Assembly: GCA_902530885.1 (NCBI GenBank)
Contig: CACABZ010000001.1
Location: 41,847-105,846 of the forward strand
Direction of reading: 5' to 3'
DNA: 64,000 nt
DNA from: an uncultured Pelagibacteraceae bacterium
Lineage (GTDB): Bacteria > Pseudomonadota > Alphaproteobacteria > Pelagibacterales > Pelagibacteraceae
Positions 27,852 through 36,823 of the stretch are shown piece after piece. Positions within the stretch are counted from its first letter, which is position 1; each line of letters begins with the position of its first letter. The translations under genes were made by a program, and so were the position numbers. Under the pieces are notes generated by a model. The model was not told the origin of the DNA, made no database searches, and was given only the letters and a program-made list of their open reading frames with translations.

Positions 27852-28526
27852 ATGCTTACAAAAAAACAAAAAAACTTATTAATATTTATTAATAAAAAAA
27901 TCAGATCTTCAGGTATTTCTCCGTCTTACGAGGAAATGAAAAATTCACTCAACTTGAAGTCGAAATCTGGTATTCACAGATTAATAAGCGCTCTAGAAGA
28001 AAGGGGTTTTGTAAAAAGATTAGCTCACAAAGCTAGAGCTTTGGAGGTGGTTAAGCTCCCAGAAAATGCTAGTGCTAATGATATTTTTAACTCATTCACA
28101 CCAAGCGTGATTAAAGGTGGTTTAGATAAATCTAAAAATAACTCTTCTAAAGTTTCTGTCTTGGGAAGTATTGCAGCTGGTACTCCAATTGAAGCTATAC
28201 AACATGAAGTTGATAAGGTTGCTCTACCAGAAGATTTGCAGAAAAATGGTGAATATTTTGGATTAAAAGTTAAAGGTGACTCAATGATTGAGGCAGGAAT
28301 TAACGACGGTGACACAGTAATTATTAAAAAAACTTCAACGGCTGACTCAGGTCAAATCGCTGTAGTGCTAATTGACGAACAAGAAGCTACTCTTAAGAGA
28401 ATAAGAAAAAAAGGTAACACAATTGCTTTAGAGGCTGCTAACAAAAATTACGATACTAAAATATACGCTTCTAATAGAATAAAAATCCAAGGAAGATTAA
28501 TTTCTTTATATAGAAACTTTCACTAA
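27852..28526 (+). CDS. lexA: SOS repressor LexA
   Basis: LexA represses DNA-damage genes until RecA filaments trigger its self-cleavage. The protein has a winged-helix domain (residues 1-65), the cleavage bond A109-G110 in SIAAGTP, catalytic S144 (GDSM) and K182 (ATLKRI). I chose ATG 27852 rather than the in-frame ATG 27834. Translation from 27852 gives the family start MLTKKQ, has a GAGG site eight bases ahead, and keeps the SOS box outside the coding region. The result is 224 residues. Confidence 0.95.
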   Translation: MLTKKQKNLLIFINKKIRSSGISPSYEEMKNSLNLKSKSGIHRLISALEERGFVKRLAHKARALEVVKLPENASANDIFNSFTPSVIKGGLDKSKNNSSKVSVLGSIAAGTPIEAIQHEVDKVALPEDLQKNGEYFGLKVKGDSMIEAGINDGDTVIIKKTSTADSGQIAVVLIDEQEATLKRIRKKGNTIALEAANKNYDTKIYASNRIKIQGRLISLYRNFH

Positions 28527-28545
28527 AATAGTCTAAAAATACTGA

Positions 28546-29937
28546 ATGTCTTTTAATTGTAGGTTTGCTCCATCCCCTACTGGTCCACTTCATATTGGAG
28601 GGGTCAGAACAGCATTATTTAATTGGCTTCTTGCAAAAAAAAATAAAGGAAATTATTTTTTAAGAATAGAAGATACTGACAAAGAAAGATCTAAAAATGA
28701 GTTTAAAAAACAAATTATTTCATCACTAGCGTGGTTAGGTATTGAGCACGACGGCGAAGAATATATTCAGTCAAAGAATATTAAAAAACATATAGCAATA
28801 GCCGAAGAGCTTCTTAAAAAGGGATTTGCCTATAAATGTTATTGTTCTGAACAGGAAATTAATAAACAAAAAGAAAAATGCAAGAAACAAGGAATGCCTT
28901 ATGTTTACAATAGAAAATGGAGAGACGCAAAAGATCTTCAAATACCAAAAGACATACAACCCGTAATTAGATTTAAAAGTAAAATTTCAGGAAATACAAT
29001 CATTAAAGATTTAGTGCAGGGAGACAGAAATATTTCCAACTCTACTATTGAGGATTTTATAATATTAAGAAAAGATAATACTCCAACATACCAGCTATCA
29101 GCTACAGTGGATGATCATGAAATGAAAATTTCTCATGTGATAAGGGGAGATGATCATATGATTAATTCTTTCAAACAAAAACAAATTTACGAAGCTATGG
29201 GCTGGAGTGTTCCAAACTTTGCACACATTCCATTAATACACAGTGAAAAAGGAAAAAAGTTATCTAAGCGAGATAATGCCTCCACTCTTGAAGATTACAA
29301 AAAAATAGGAGTTATTTCAGATGCTTTAAGAAATTATTTATTAAGATTAGGATGGTCTTATAAAGATAAAGAGATTTTTACTAAGCAAGAAAGTATTGAT
29401 TTATTCGATTTAAGTGGTGTTGGTAAATCTCCCTCAAAATTAGATATGAATAGAATTTATTCAATAAACGAAACATATATAAAAACACTAGAAGAAAAAG
29501 TTCTATTTAATTTCTTCAAAGAGTACGTTTCCAAATACAAAAAGCCAATTGATCAAGCAAAAGAAAAAGTTCTTTTAAAATCAATGGTTTTTTTAAAGAA
29601 TAAAGCAAAAACTCTTGAGAATATTTGGAATAATGCTCAGTACATTATTAACGATAAGATTGAAATTGGCGCAGATGATAAAAAACTAATTGATGATTTA
29701 TCTAAGAAAGTAATTAACGACTTTATTATTGAATATGAAAAACTATCCTCTTTTTCTAGAGAAACTTTAGAGCCTTTAATTAAATCTCTTATTGATAAAC
29801 ATAAAACTAATTTTAAAGGTGTGGGACAGCCTCTAAGAATTGCACTGGTAGGAACAAGAATTGGTCCTGGTTTGTATGATGTTATTCTATCTTTAGATAA
29901 AACAACTGTTATTAATAGATTAAAGAAATTAACCTAA
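28546..29937 (+). CDS. gltX: Glutamyl-tRNA synthetase
   Basis: The 463-residue class I synthetase charges tRNA-Glu, and probably tRNA-Gln in organisms relying on GatCAB. The HIGH-type motif is APSPTGPLHIGG near residue 8, and the KMSKS-type motif is KKLSKRD near residue 240. A zinc-type cluster is suggested by CYCSEQEINKQKEKC. It follows lexA closely; comEC, which often lies between lexA and gltX in Alphaproteobacteria, is absent. Its 3' end overlaps the promoter of the methyltransferase gene. Confidence 0.97.
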   Translation: MSFNCRFAPSPTGPLHIGGVRTALFNWLLAKKNKGNYFLRIEDTDKERSKNEFKKQIISSLAWLGIEHDGEEYIQSKNIKKHIAIAEELLKKGFAYKCYCSEQEINKQKEKCKKQGMPYVYNRKWRDAKDLQIPKDIQPVIRFKSKISGNTIIKDLVQGDRNISNSTIEDFIILRKDNTPTYQLSATVDDHEMKISHVIRGDDHMINSFKQKQIYEAMGWSVPNFAHIPLIHSEKGKKLSKRDNASTLEDYKKIGVISDALRNYLLRLGWSYKDKEIFTKQESIDLFDLSGVGKSPSKLDMNRIYSINETYIKTLEEKVLFNFFKEYVSKYKKPIDQAKEKVLLKSMVFLKNKAKTLENIWNNAQYIINDKIEIGADDKKLIDDLSKKVINDFIIEYEKLSSFSRETLEPLIKSLIDKHKTNFKGVGQPLRIALVGTRIGPGLYDVILSLDKTTVINRLKKLT

Positions 29938-29957
29938 GGCATAATTCATTGTATAAT
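29929..29957 (+). promoter_or_regulatory. Probable sigma-70 promoter for the methyltransferase/HNH pair
   Basis: TTAACC (29929-29934), a 17-base spacer and a perfect TATAAT (29952-29957) form a near-consensus promoter. The -35 element lies inside the last codons and stop of gltX. The expected start, near 29964, leaves only about nine bases before the ATG at 29973, so the message would be nearly leaderless. Confidence 0.6.
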
Positions 29958-29972
29958 AAATAAACTAATTTG

Positions 29973-31022
29973 ATGCACTCCGCTAAAAATCATAACGATA
30001 AACAACTGTCATTAATTGATGGTTCAAAATCCTCTTACACCAACAAAAAATATGACTTTGGAAATCGATTTAGTTTTATAGATTTATTTGCAGGTATTGG
30101 TGGTTTTAGATTAGCCTTAGAGGCTTTAGATATGGATTGTCTTTTTTCGTCTGAATGGGATTTAAATGCTAAAAAAACTTACCAAAAAAATTTTAGTGAG
30201 TTACCTCACGGAGATATTAATGATGTAAAAATAGAAACAATTCCAAAATTTGACATTCTTACAGCCGGTTTCCCTTGCCAACCATTTAGTAAAATAGGCA
30301 TGAGGCAGGGTTTTAAACACAAAACTCAAGGTAATTTATTTTTTAATATTGCAGAAATATTAAGAGAAAAAGAACCTATATCTTTTATATTAGAGAATGT
30401 TAGTGGACTATTAACACACAAATCTAAAGATAAAAAAACTTTAGACATAATGTTTTCAGAGTTAGAAAAAATTGGATATGAAATAAACTACAAACTAATA
30501 GACTCATCAAATTTTGGAGTTCCACAAATTAGAAGACGAATATTTATAGTTGGTTTTTTAAAAAAACATTTTCCAAAACAAACTAATTTTATCTTTCCCA
30601 AAGGAAATAAAATAAAAACTAATATTGGCAAATTTATTGAAACCCATAAAGATGGGTATTGTATTTCAAAAAAATTACAAAAAAGTTATATTTATAAATT
30701 CAAAGATAAATTTCCTGAAATTGTTAATAAAAAATCGAAGATTCAAGTTAAAACTTTAGTGAGCAGTTATCACAAAATTCAGAGAATCACAGGAACTTTT
30801 GTAGAAGATGGAAAAACTGGCTTAAGACTATTAAGTGAAAATGAATGCAAAGCTATAATGGGTTTTCCTAAGAAATTTATTTTTCCAGTTTCAAGAACAC
30901 AGATGTATAGACAATTAGGAAATGCTGTAGTTGTTCCGGTAGTAAAAGAAATTGCTAAAGAAGTTATTAAAATATTAGCAGAAAAAAAAAGTTATGACAA
31001 AAAACTCAAAAAGTCAGCTTGA
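29973..31022 (+). CDS. DNA (cytosine-5-)-methyltransferase
   Basis: This is a single-chain C5 methyltransferase of 349 residues from ATG 29973; an in-frame TTG sits one codon earlier. Counting from that TTG, motif I is FIDLFAGIGGF (36-46), motif IV is GFPCQPFS with catalytic Cys103, motif VI is ENV (142-144), motif VIII is QIRRR (186-190), and motif X includes RQLGNAV (314-320). The target-recognition stretch between VIII and IX is short. The next gene overlaps it by 29 bases and encodes an HNH nuclease, so the two probably form a type II restriction-modification system. The recognition sequence cannot be predicted here. Confidence 0.95.
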   Translation: MHSAKNHNDKQLSLIDGSKSSYTNKKYDFGNRFSFIDLFAGIGGFRLALEALDMDCLFSSEWDLNAKKTYQKNFSELPHGDINDVKIETIPKFDILTAGFPCQPFSKIGMRQGFKHKTQGNLFFNIAEILREKEPISFILENVSGLLTHKSKDKKTLDIMFSELEKIGYEINYKLIDSSNFGVPQIRRRIFIVGFLKKHFPKQTNFIFPKGNKIKTNIGKFIETHKDGYCISKKLQKSYIYKFKDKFPEIVNKKSKIQVKTLVSSYHKIQRITGTFVEDGKTGLRLLSENECKAIMGFPKKFIFPVSRTQMYRQLGNAVVVPVVKEIAKEVIKILAEKKSYDKKLKKSA

Positions 31023-31563
31023 TTATATAAGAGACCATTTTAAAGCTAATCCAAATAAAAATTTAGAGACAACAAAAGTTAAAGGAATAATTGAAAATAA
31101 ATATCTATCTGAGACAGGTAAAAGATTTGAAGATTGTGATAGAGGTATAAGGAGCCTTTACCAAAAAGGTTGGCTAATAAAAGTTAGAAAAGGATGTTAC
31201 AAATATGATCCAAATCATAAGTCAGATGACAAAACCTTACACGATTTTTCCGACAAAATAAAAAAACAAATTCTAAATCGAGATAAATTTAAATGTGTTG
31301 TTTGTAAACTTGGAAAAAAAGAGGGTTTAGACTTACATATTGATCATATCAAACCAAGAGATAGAGGTGGAAAGTCTACATTAGAAAATGGTCAAACTTT
31401 ATGTTCAAGGTGTAATTTTTTAAAGAAAAATATGAGTATGAACTCTCTAGGAAAAAAAATCTTCCAAAATTTATTAAAACAATCTATTAAATCGAAAAAC
31501 AGGGAAATGATTAAAATTGCTAAAGAGTTTCTTAATTTATTTGAAAAATATAAATTAAATTAG
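30994..31563 (+). CDS. HNH endonuclease, probable restriction partner of the C5 methyltransferase
   Basis: In this 189-residue protein the first 75 residues look like a DNA-binding winged helix (GKRFEDCDRGIRSLYQKGWLIKV). The HNH core follows, with zinc-knuckle cysteines C101/C104 and C137/C140, H115 and H118 in HIDHIKPRDRGG, and NGQTLC. It starts inside the methyltransferase gene, the usual coupling of methylase and restriction enzyme. Its stop is one base from the stop of the convergent HerA-like gene. Restriction activity is inferred from pairing and fold. Confidence 0.88.
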   Translation: MTKNSKSQLDYIRDHFKANPNKNLETTKVKGIIENKYLSETGKRFEDCDRGIRSLYQKGWLIKVRKGCYKYDPNHKSDDKTLHDFSDKIKKQILNRDKFKCVVCKLGKKEGLDLHIDHIKPRDRGGKSTLENGQTLCSRCNFLKKNMSMNSLGKKIFQNLLKQSIKSKNREMIKIAKEFLNLFEKYKLN

Positions 31564-31564
31564 A

Positions 31565-33280
31565 TTATTTTTTCAATATTTTTGACACTCTTTCATTGTC
31601 TTTATCAGATTGCTCAGCAGCTTTTTTTCCTCCACCACTCCATTCATCTAGGTTTTGTTGAATAAAATTTTCCCTTCCAATTTCATCCCACTCTAATTCT
31701 TTATGATATTTAATATAAATTTGAAGTGGAAACTTTACTGCAGCACCACTTATAAAACCTTGTCCTTTTCCAAACGCTTTTAACCATTTAGCATCTTGTT
31801 CAGACATTTGCTCCATAACATTTCTAACCCAGTTTTGGTCTCTTGGATTAACTAACTTTAAAACTAAAAAACTATTACATTGTGCTAATGTGGTCTCATC
31901 TAATCTTCCCGGTCTTTGGGAAATTAATATAACTCCTGTTCCAAATTTTCTTCCCTCTGTTAAAAGTCTTCTTATAGTTAGTAATGACGGCGACTCAGAT
32001 TTTTCTTCACCTTTTGATGGAACAAAATTATGAGCTTCTTCTATAACAGCACTGAATGCAGGAACTCTTCCTTTTTGCATACTTGATCTATCGTCAAACA
32101 AGTCTTCCAGAATTATTGAAACAATTGTACTTTGTACTACTCTTTCATACCCACCAAGATATAAAATAGAAATTTGATTTTGTCGTATAAATTTACCTGG
32201 GTTATCCTTTGAGTCTGGCATATCTTCAAATTTTAAACCGTGTTTTTTCATATTATCTTGAAGCCTTCTATTTGTAGTTTCCATAATTTTTAATTTTTGG
32301 ATAATCAATCTTAACTTTCTTTGTATTGGTCCTTTAGAAGCTTCAGCTTTATTCCCTCCACTAGGGGGACTATTAGTCTGGATAAAATGAGCCAAAGTTT
32401 CAATGTGATTTAGTAAATTATTATCAGCTTGATTTAGTTTTGCAACAAAAGCACCATCCCGAATATATGACTCAAAAACTCCTACTTGAGCTTCGGTCAT
32501 TGTTAATCCTAATTTTGTGACTAATTCATAAATCGCATCGGCAACTTTATCAGGTTTAGCAAGAAGTTTCGGAGACATAAGTTTTACTTTTAATTCCTTA
32601 TTTTTTGAAACTTCTTTTAATTTATTAACATGTTTAGATAAACCCAGGTAATCTCCATGAGGATCAAAAATAATCATCGGCTGTCCATAATTTGCTAATC
32701 CTGCAATAATAGTTCTGCACGCAACAGTTTTTCCTCCTCCTGTTTGAGCAAGCACTGCTAGATGTCTCGCGCATAACGATTCTCCTTTGAAAAAAATTTT
32801 AACATCTTTTCTGTTAATGAGCTCTCCTATAGGAATAGGCTTATCTTTTTTTAAATTTCCTGATAAAAGTTTATTGAGTATAGTAACGTCTGGTGTCATT
32901 ACTTTATTTGCTGGTTTAACGGGATAAGTAAGAGGTTCTAAAATAATATCATCAGCGTCTGATTTTTTAGCATCGGTACACCCCATAATTTGTACCTCGG
33001 ATCTTAAATGTTCTGATCCACTCATCCCTATAGTTTCGTTCATATCAAGATTTTCTCTTGCTAATTCTGCAGCAAATTCTGATGGAAATGTCGGATTTGT
33101 TCTTTCCATCCAAACTATTCTTCCCCATACCAAAACATCTTTGGTTAAAGGAGTTGATGATTTTGTAATAACGATATCTCCTACACTAGCACTCAAGTCG
33201 CTTATTACAAACTCATAGGTGTCAGTAGATGTCGTTCCAACGACTACACCTATTTCTTTCCATTTCTTTTCTATGCTCAT
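31565..33280 (-). CDS. HerA-like hexameric DNA translocase/ATPase
   Basis: HerA/FtsK-superfamily ATPases pump or unwind DNA, typically with the NurA nuclease. The 571-residue protein has an amino-terminal HAS-barrel-like region (residues 1-110), Walker A AQTGGGKT (178-185), the FDPHGDY strand, and Walker B VIEEAHNF (412-419). SQRPGRLDETTLAQCNSF serves as the sensor region, and a bacterial HerA-type ending follows. It overlaps the NurA-like gene by four bases as last gene of the operon. In archaea HerA-NurA resects DNA ends; in bacteria HerA proteins with nuclease partners often serve in phage defence. Which applies here is open. Confidence 0.88.
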   Translation of the reverse strand: MSIEKKWKEIGVVVGTTSTDTYEFVISDLSASVGDIVITKSSTPLTKDVLVWGRIVWMERTNPTFPSEFAAELARENLDMNETIGMSGSEHLRSEVQIMGCTDAKKSDADDIILEPLTYPVKPANKVMTPDVTILNKLLSGNLKKDKPIPIGELINRKDVKIFFKGESLCARHLAVLAQTGGGKTVACRTIIAGLANYGQPMIIFDPHGDYLGLSKHVNKLKEVSKNKELKVKLMSPKLLAKPDKVADAIYELVTKLGLTMTEAQVGVFESYIRDGAFVAKLNQADNNLLNHIETLAHFIQTNSPPSGGNKAEASKGPIQRKLRLIIQKLKIMETTNRRLQDNMKKHGLKFEDMPDSKDNPGKFIRQNQISILYLGGYERVVQSTIVSIILEDLFDDRSSMQKGRVPAFSAVIEEAHNFVPSKGEEKSESPSLLTIRRLLTEGRKFGTGVILISQRPGRLDETTLAQCNSFLVLKLVNPRDQNWVRNVMEQMSEQDAKWLKAFGKGQGFISGAAVKFPLQIYIKYHKELEWDEIGRENFIQQNLDEWSGGGKKAAEQSDKDNERVSKILKK

Positions 33281-34716
33281 GGTCTATTCCATCCTTTTCT
33301 ACCGCTAAACAAGGATTTCAATGCCATGCTAACATATTCTTTATTTCCGGTCTCTATAGTTTTTTTCAATATTAATCTCTGATATTCATTTCTCATTGAG
33401 TTTCTCATCCAACTTGGAACTTTAGTCATTTTATCAACAATATTTAATCCAAGAGGAAAACAGTATTCAGGTAAAAGTTTGGTTGAATGATAAGTAAAAT
33501 CAATATCATCGTCATAACTTTTTAAGATATTTAATGTTTCAATCTTAATTGGTCTTTTAAGCTCTGAAACTTTTAAAAAGGTAATGTAGGGCTCAGGCAT
33601 AATCTTATGTAAAGGCATGCATGATCTAGGCCACTTTTGTTCTGGGTTTTTAACAATTTGGATTGGTTGAATATATTCTCCCTCATCTAATATTAAGTCA
33701 AAAAGGACTGCATCTGAAATTGGTCTTTGAGTAAACTCTTTAAATAATTGATCATGGACAGTTCTATCTCCCGCTTTTCTTATTTTCCATGAATTAGTGA
33801 GATGAGCTAATCTTGGATCATCACTATAACCTGGTCTTGCATTAGGCTGGCTTTTAATATGATATAATTCTCCCAACACCGCTCTTGTAACTGGACCAGG
33901 GCTTGAAAGACCACCAGATCTTTCAACTACGCCATAAACTGGAATCTTAGATTTTTTAATTTGATTTGTTATTTCAACATAAAGAGGAATGAAATATCTA
34001 TCCTCCTTTTTTAAAGATTTATTATTTTGATGAGTTAATATTTTCTTACAAAATTCTTCTTTGTAAGGGGGCATTTCATTTTCTACACCTCTGTCTCTAC
34101 TATTTTTTCTTTCCTCTGTTGCAAGATGGTACATGGTAGCTTCATAAACAATAGGACCATGAAGATATATTATGTCATTTGTAGTTGGTTTTGCTTTCCA
34201 CTTACCTTTAGCTGCAATTTGTTTCACCACTTCTGCGGTTTCCATAATCATTCTGGTTCCTGTAAGCATTTTGTTATACTCTAACATAAAGGTATCATCT
34301 TCTTGTTCATAATGACTTGTTGCTTTATCAATTAAGTTAGCAGTTAGAGTTGTGCTTTCATCACTATCTTCTCTTTGGTCACTTTTTTCGCCAGGTCTTA
34401 CTTTATATACACCAACTCTTAGACCCAAAGCAGCTGCCCCTGTTACCGAAAGAGATAGTTGACCACCATCAATATTATAAATATTTTTTTTTCCCTTAAA
34501 ATTCCAAAACTCTTTTGGTCTATACTTGAGTTTTTTTATCAAGTTTCTTTCTTGAAGCTTTTCTCTTATAAAAATTGCTAGCTCTTTAATTTTTTTCTTA
34601 TATTTAAAATGATCAGTTCCGGTTGCAGCTGCCAAAATTAACATATCTGTAAAAAAAGGTTTCTGAAGTCTGTCATCAATTTTTTTTTCCAAATCTTTAG
34701 AATTAATTTTAGTCAT
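33277..34716 (-). CDS. NurA-domain protein, partner of the HerA-like ATPase
   Basis: The 479-residue protein shows NurA features. Motif I is NIDGGQLSL with D83, a later strand-glycine motif reads IIYLHGPI near residue 186, and IPVYGVVERSG matches the region after it. SDAVLFDLIL and KIMPEPYITFLKV fill the carboxy half. In many NurA proteins the second motif has Asp before Gly; here it is His186, so metal binding may be altered or supplied by another residue. It overlaps herA by four bases and the small 82-residue gene by eight. NurA assignment rests on motifs plus HerA linkage. Confidence 0.75.
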   Translation of the reverse strand: MTKINSKDLEKKIDDRLQKPFFTDMLILAAATGTDHFKYKKKIKELAIFIREKLQERNLIKKLKYRPKEFWNFKGKKNIYNIDGGQLSLSVTGAAALGLRVGVYKVRPGEKSDQREDSDESTTLTANLIDKATSHYEQEDDTFMLEYNKMLTGTRMIMETAEVVKQIAAKGKWKAKPTTNDIIYLHGPIVYEATMYHLATEERKNSRDRGVENEMPPYKEEFCKKILTHQNNKSLKKEDRYFIPLYVEITNQIKKSKIPVYGVVERSGGLSSPGPVTRAVLGELYHIKSQPNARPGYSDDPRLAHLTNSWKIRKAGDRTVHDQLFKEFTQRPISDAVLFDLILDEGEYIQPIQIVKNPEQKWPRSCMPLHKIMPEPYITFLKVSELKRPIKIETLNILKSYDDDIDFTYHSTKLLPEYCFPLGLNIVDKMTKVPSWMRNSMRNEYQRLILKKTIETGNKEYVSMALKSLFSGRKGWNRP

Positions 34717-34957
34717 CTATATCAATTTCTTTAAGGTACTGTTCTACTGCAGCAATATTATTATTTAATACAGGGTTTATTGATTTTCCTTTTTGGGATC
34801 GTCTTTGCTGTCTACCTTTCATTTCTACAAATATTTCTTTTAAGATTTTTTTATCTTTCACTTTAAATGCTAATTGTGCTGATTTTAATAGATCATTTGC
34901 TCCATCCTTAAGACTAAAAGAATGGCTAGCATCAATTATGTATCTTCCTTGTGTCAT
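34709..34957 (-). CDS. Small protein of unknown function in the HerA/NurA operon
   Basis: I do not recognise this 82-residue protein. It is soluble, predicted helical and basic in the middle (KGRQQRRSQKGKS near residues 48-60). Its amino end (IIDASHSFSLKDGANDLLKSAQLAFKVKDK) might fold as an alpha/beta unit. It overlaps nurA by eight bases and abuts the TerB-like gene by one base, so it is clearly co-translated. It may be a linker or loading factor, but nothing in the sequence proves that. Confidence 0.7.
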   Translation of the reverse strand: MTQGRYIIDASHSFSLKDGANDLLKSAQLAFKVKDKKILKEIFVEMKGRQQRRSQKGKSINPVLNNNIAAVEQYLKEIDIDD

Positions 34958-35307
34958 TATTTACTATCCTGTTTCCAAATTTGTTTGGTTAATTCGAGAA
35001 ATTTAATTTCTCTATCTTTAACTATTAAATCAGCTGCAGCCAATCTTCTCATTAATTCCATTGAGATTTTTTGTAACTCTATATCTTGAATAGTGTTAAT
35101 GAAATATATACTCGCTGTATCAAAATCATCTCTAAATTTGTTATGAATTTGATCTAATTCTTTATCGATATCAGTTGAAAAATTTTTTTCAGAAATTAAT
35201 TTTTCAATAAACTCTCTCTCTTTTGAATGCAATTCATTATCAGAGATAGATAATAAAATTAAAAGACTAATTACAGCTTCTTCTTGTAGTTTATTGCTCA
35301 TATTCAA
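34957..35307 (-). CDS. TerB-like protein in the HerA/NurA operon
   Basis: The 116-residue all-helical protein resembles the TerB (tellurite resistance) fold. Two acidic helix-loop elements recur: ISDNELHSKEREFIEKL at about residues 18-34 and ADLIVKDREIKFLELTKQIW at about 91-110, like the duplicated metal-binding helices of TerB. TerB-type domains are often linked to phage-defence and stress systems. It overlaps the nuclease gene upstream by 17 bases. The fold call is moderately confident and the function unknown. Likely start codons are M1 or M3. Confidence 0.62.
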   Translation of the reverse strand: MNMSNKLQEEAVISLLILLSISDNELHSKEREFIEKLISEKNFSTDIDKELDQIHNKFRDDFDTASIYFINTIQDIELQKISMELMRRLAAADLIVKDREIKFLELTKQIWKQDSK

Positions 35308-36823
35308 AAAGGTATTTTATCAAATGGAAAATTGCAAGCGTGTCTTTAGAGCAATATTCCAACAAAAGTTTTTTTTGGTTTTCTTTTTCTTCTTTTGTCT
35401 CATTAATATCTGTATTTTTAAACCATGCTAACTGAGCATCGGTACCACCAGAAATATTACCTTCATCCTCATAATTAATTTTACAATTTGGTATTGCTTT
35501 TACAATTGATTTAATTCCCCAATCACCATTCATAATAGGAGAATAAAAATTATGTTTAGCTATAATTGCGCTGTCTTCAATTCTTTTAATAATATTGTCA
35601 ATTTGAGAAGTTAGGCTTTTGCAATTGTCTTTGGTCTTAAGTTTTTCTAAAATTTTAATTTCTGTCCCTTTTGCGTTATGTGCGAATATAGTTCCTTTAT
35701 CACCTACTGCCTGAATAAGAGTTTCAATAAATTGTCTTTCTATATCTTGATCATTAAATTTTAAAAAAAACTTTCCTTTATCTACTGGTTTGTCTTTAGA
35801 TATCCATTTATGAACTGACCACTGGAAGGGTAATGGATAATACGGTGTAGTTCCTTTAATTATTGGAACTACTTGGCCTACAGTTTCAAAATCCATAAAA
35901 TATAAAGGAAATTTAAAGTTTTTTAATACATTTTTTAAGTTTGAATTAAACCAGGGTTTCTTTTTTTTGTGAGCTGATTGTATTATTTGGTGATATCCAG
36001 GAGCATAATCTTTTCGATCTTTAAAAAATCTTGTCGGAACTTTTTGCAAGTCATTTGTTTTTTTTTCAGTCATATAATCAATTAAATCTTGTGATTTTCC
36101 TATATAAGGTAATATTGTGAATGGAGTAATATTCTTTTCGTTAGAGGATGTATCACACCTGTCAAAATAATCACAAGAATAGGGTTTGTTGCAATGAATA
36201 CCGGTAGAAATTTTAGGGCAAATGGAGTCTTTACTTGTAATTGGTAACAGTTCTTTAATATTATTTGGGATTTCGTTCTCATTTAATCTTTCTGTAAGAT
36301 CATTTTCATCATTAATTAATCCTTGATAATCTCCTATTTTTTTTAAAGTAAATTTTGTATTAACATGTACTAATTTTATTTTTTTTAGTTTTTTTCCTAA
36401 TTTGTTTAAGCTTTTTCTAACCACATAAGATTGAATTGAAATGTCTGGTAAATGCTCGGGTTTTAACTTAGTGGATGATTTCGCTTCAAGTAAAATCCAA
36501 CCATCTGGTTCTCTTATTAAAACATCTGTTCTAACCAAAGTATTAGAAAATTCAAAAGCGGCTTCAAAAATGATGTCAATGTTTTCAGAATTAATTGCTT
36601 TAGTGGTTTTTTCAACTGGTTGCCTAAATTCTCCAGTTAAATCTAAAATATTTATTTCTTTTTTAGAGTAGTTTTTAATTACTTGACTTCCAAAACGATT
36701 ACCACCGTAAAAAATTGCCTTTTCTTTTTTTAAAGGTTGATGAACATCAAACCATAATTTTTTGTGACATTGAAGACCGCTTGTAATTTTAGTCTTAGTT
36801 AAAAAATCATATTTTCTAGGCAT
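35291..36823 (-). CDS. Cas4/RecB-like nuclease fused to a DEDD exonuclease-like DUF2779 domain
   Basis: This 510-residue protein joins two nuclease folds. The amino half has a PD-(D/E)xK core (D100, then ILLEAKSS with E113 and K115, and Q131-x-Y). Cysteines at 19 (GLQCHKKLW), 211, 217 and 223 could hold a 4Fe-4S cluster, as in Cas4 and AddB. The carboxy half (from about 300) is DUF2779/RNase-H-like: YFMDFET with D311 and E313, AHNAKGTE near 381-388, and LEYCSKDTLAIFHL with D494. Both active sites look intact. The start codon overlaps the stop of the 58-residue ORF (TAATG). Confidence 0.85.
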   Translation of the reverse strand: MPRKYDFLTKTKITSGLQCHKKLWFDVHQPLKKEKAIFYGGNRFGSQVIKNYSKKEINILDLTGEFRQPVEKTTKAINSENIDIIFEAAFEFSNTLVRTDVLIREPDGWILLEAKSSTKLKPEHLPDISIQSYVVRKSLNKLGKKLKKIKLVHVNTKFTLKKIGDYQGLINDENDLTERLNENEIPNNIKELLPITSKDSICPKISTGIHCNKPYSCDYFDRCDTSSNEKNITPFTILPYIGKSQDLIDYMTEKKTNDLQKVPTRFFKDRKDYAPGYHQIIQSAHKKKKPWFNSNLKNVLKNFKFPLYFMDFETVGQVVPIIKGTTPYYPLPFQWSVHKWISKDKPVDKGKFFLKFNDQDIERQFIETLIQAVGDKGTIFAHNAKGTEIKILEKLKTKDNCKSLTSQIDNIIKRIEDSAIIAKHNFYSPIMNGDWGIKSIVKAIPNCKINYEDEGNISGGTDAQLAWFKNTDINETKEEKENQKKLLLEYCSKDTLAIFHLIKYLFEYEQ

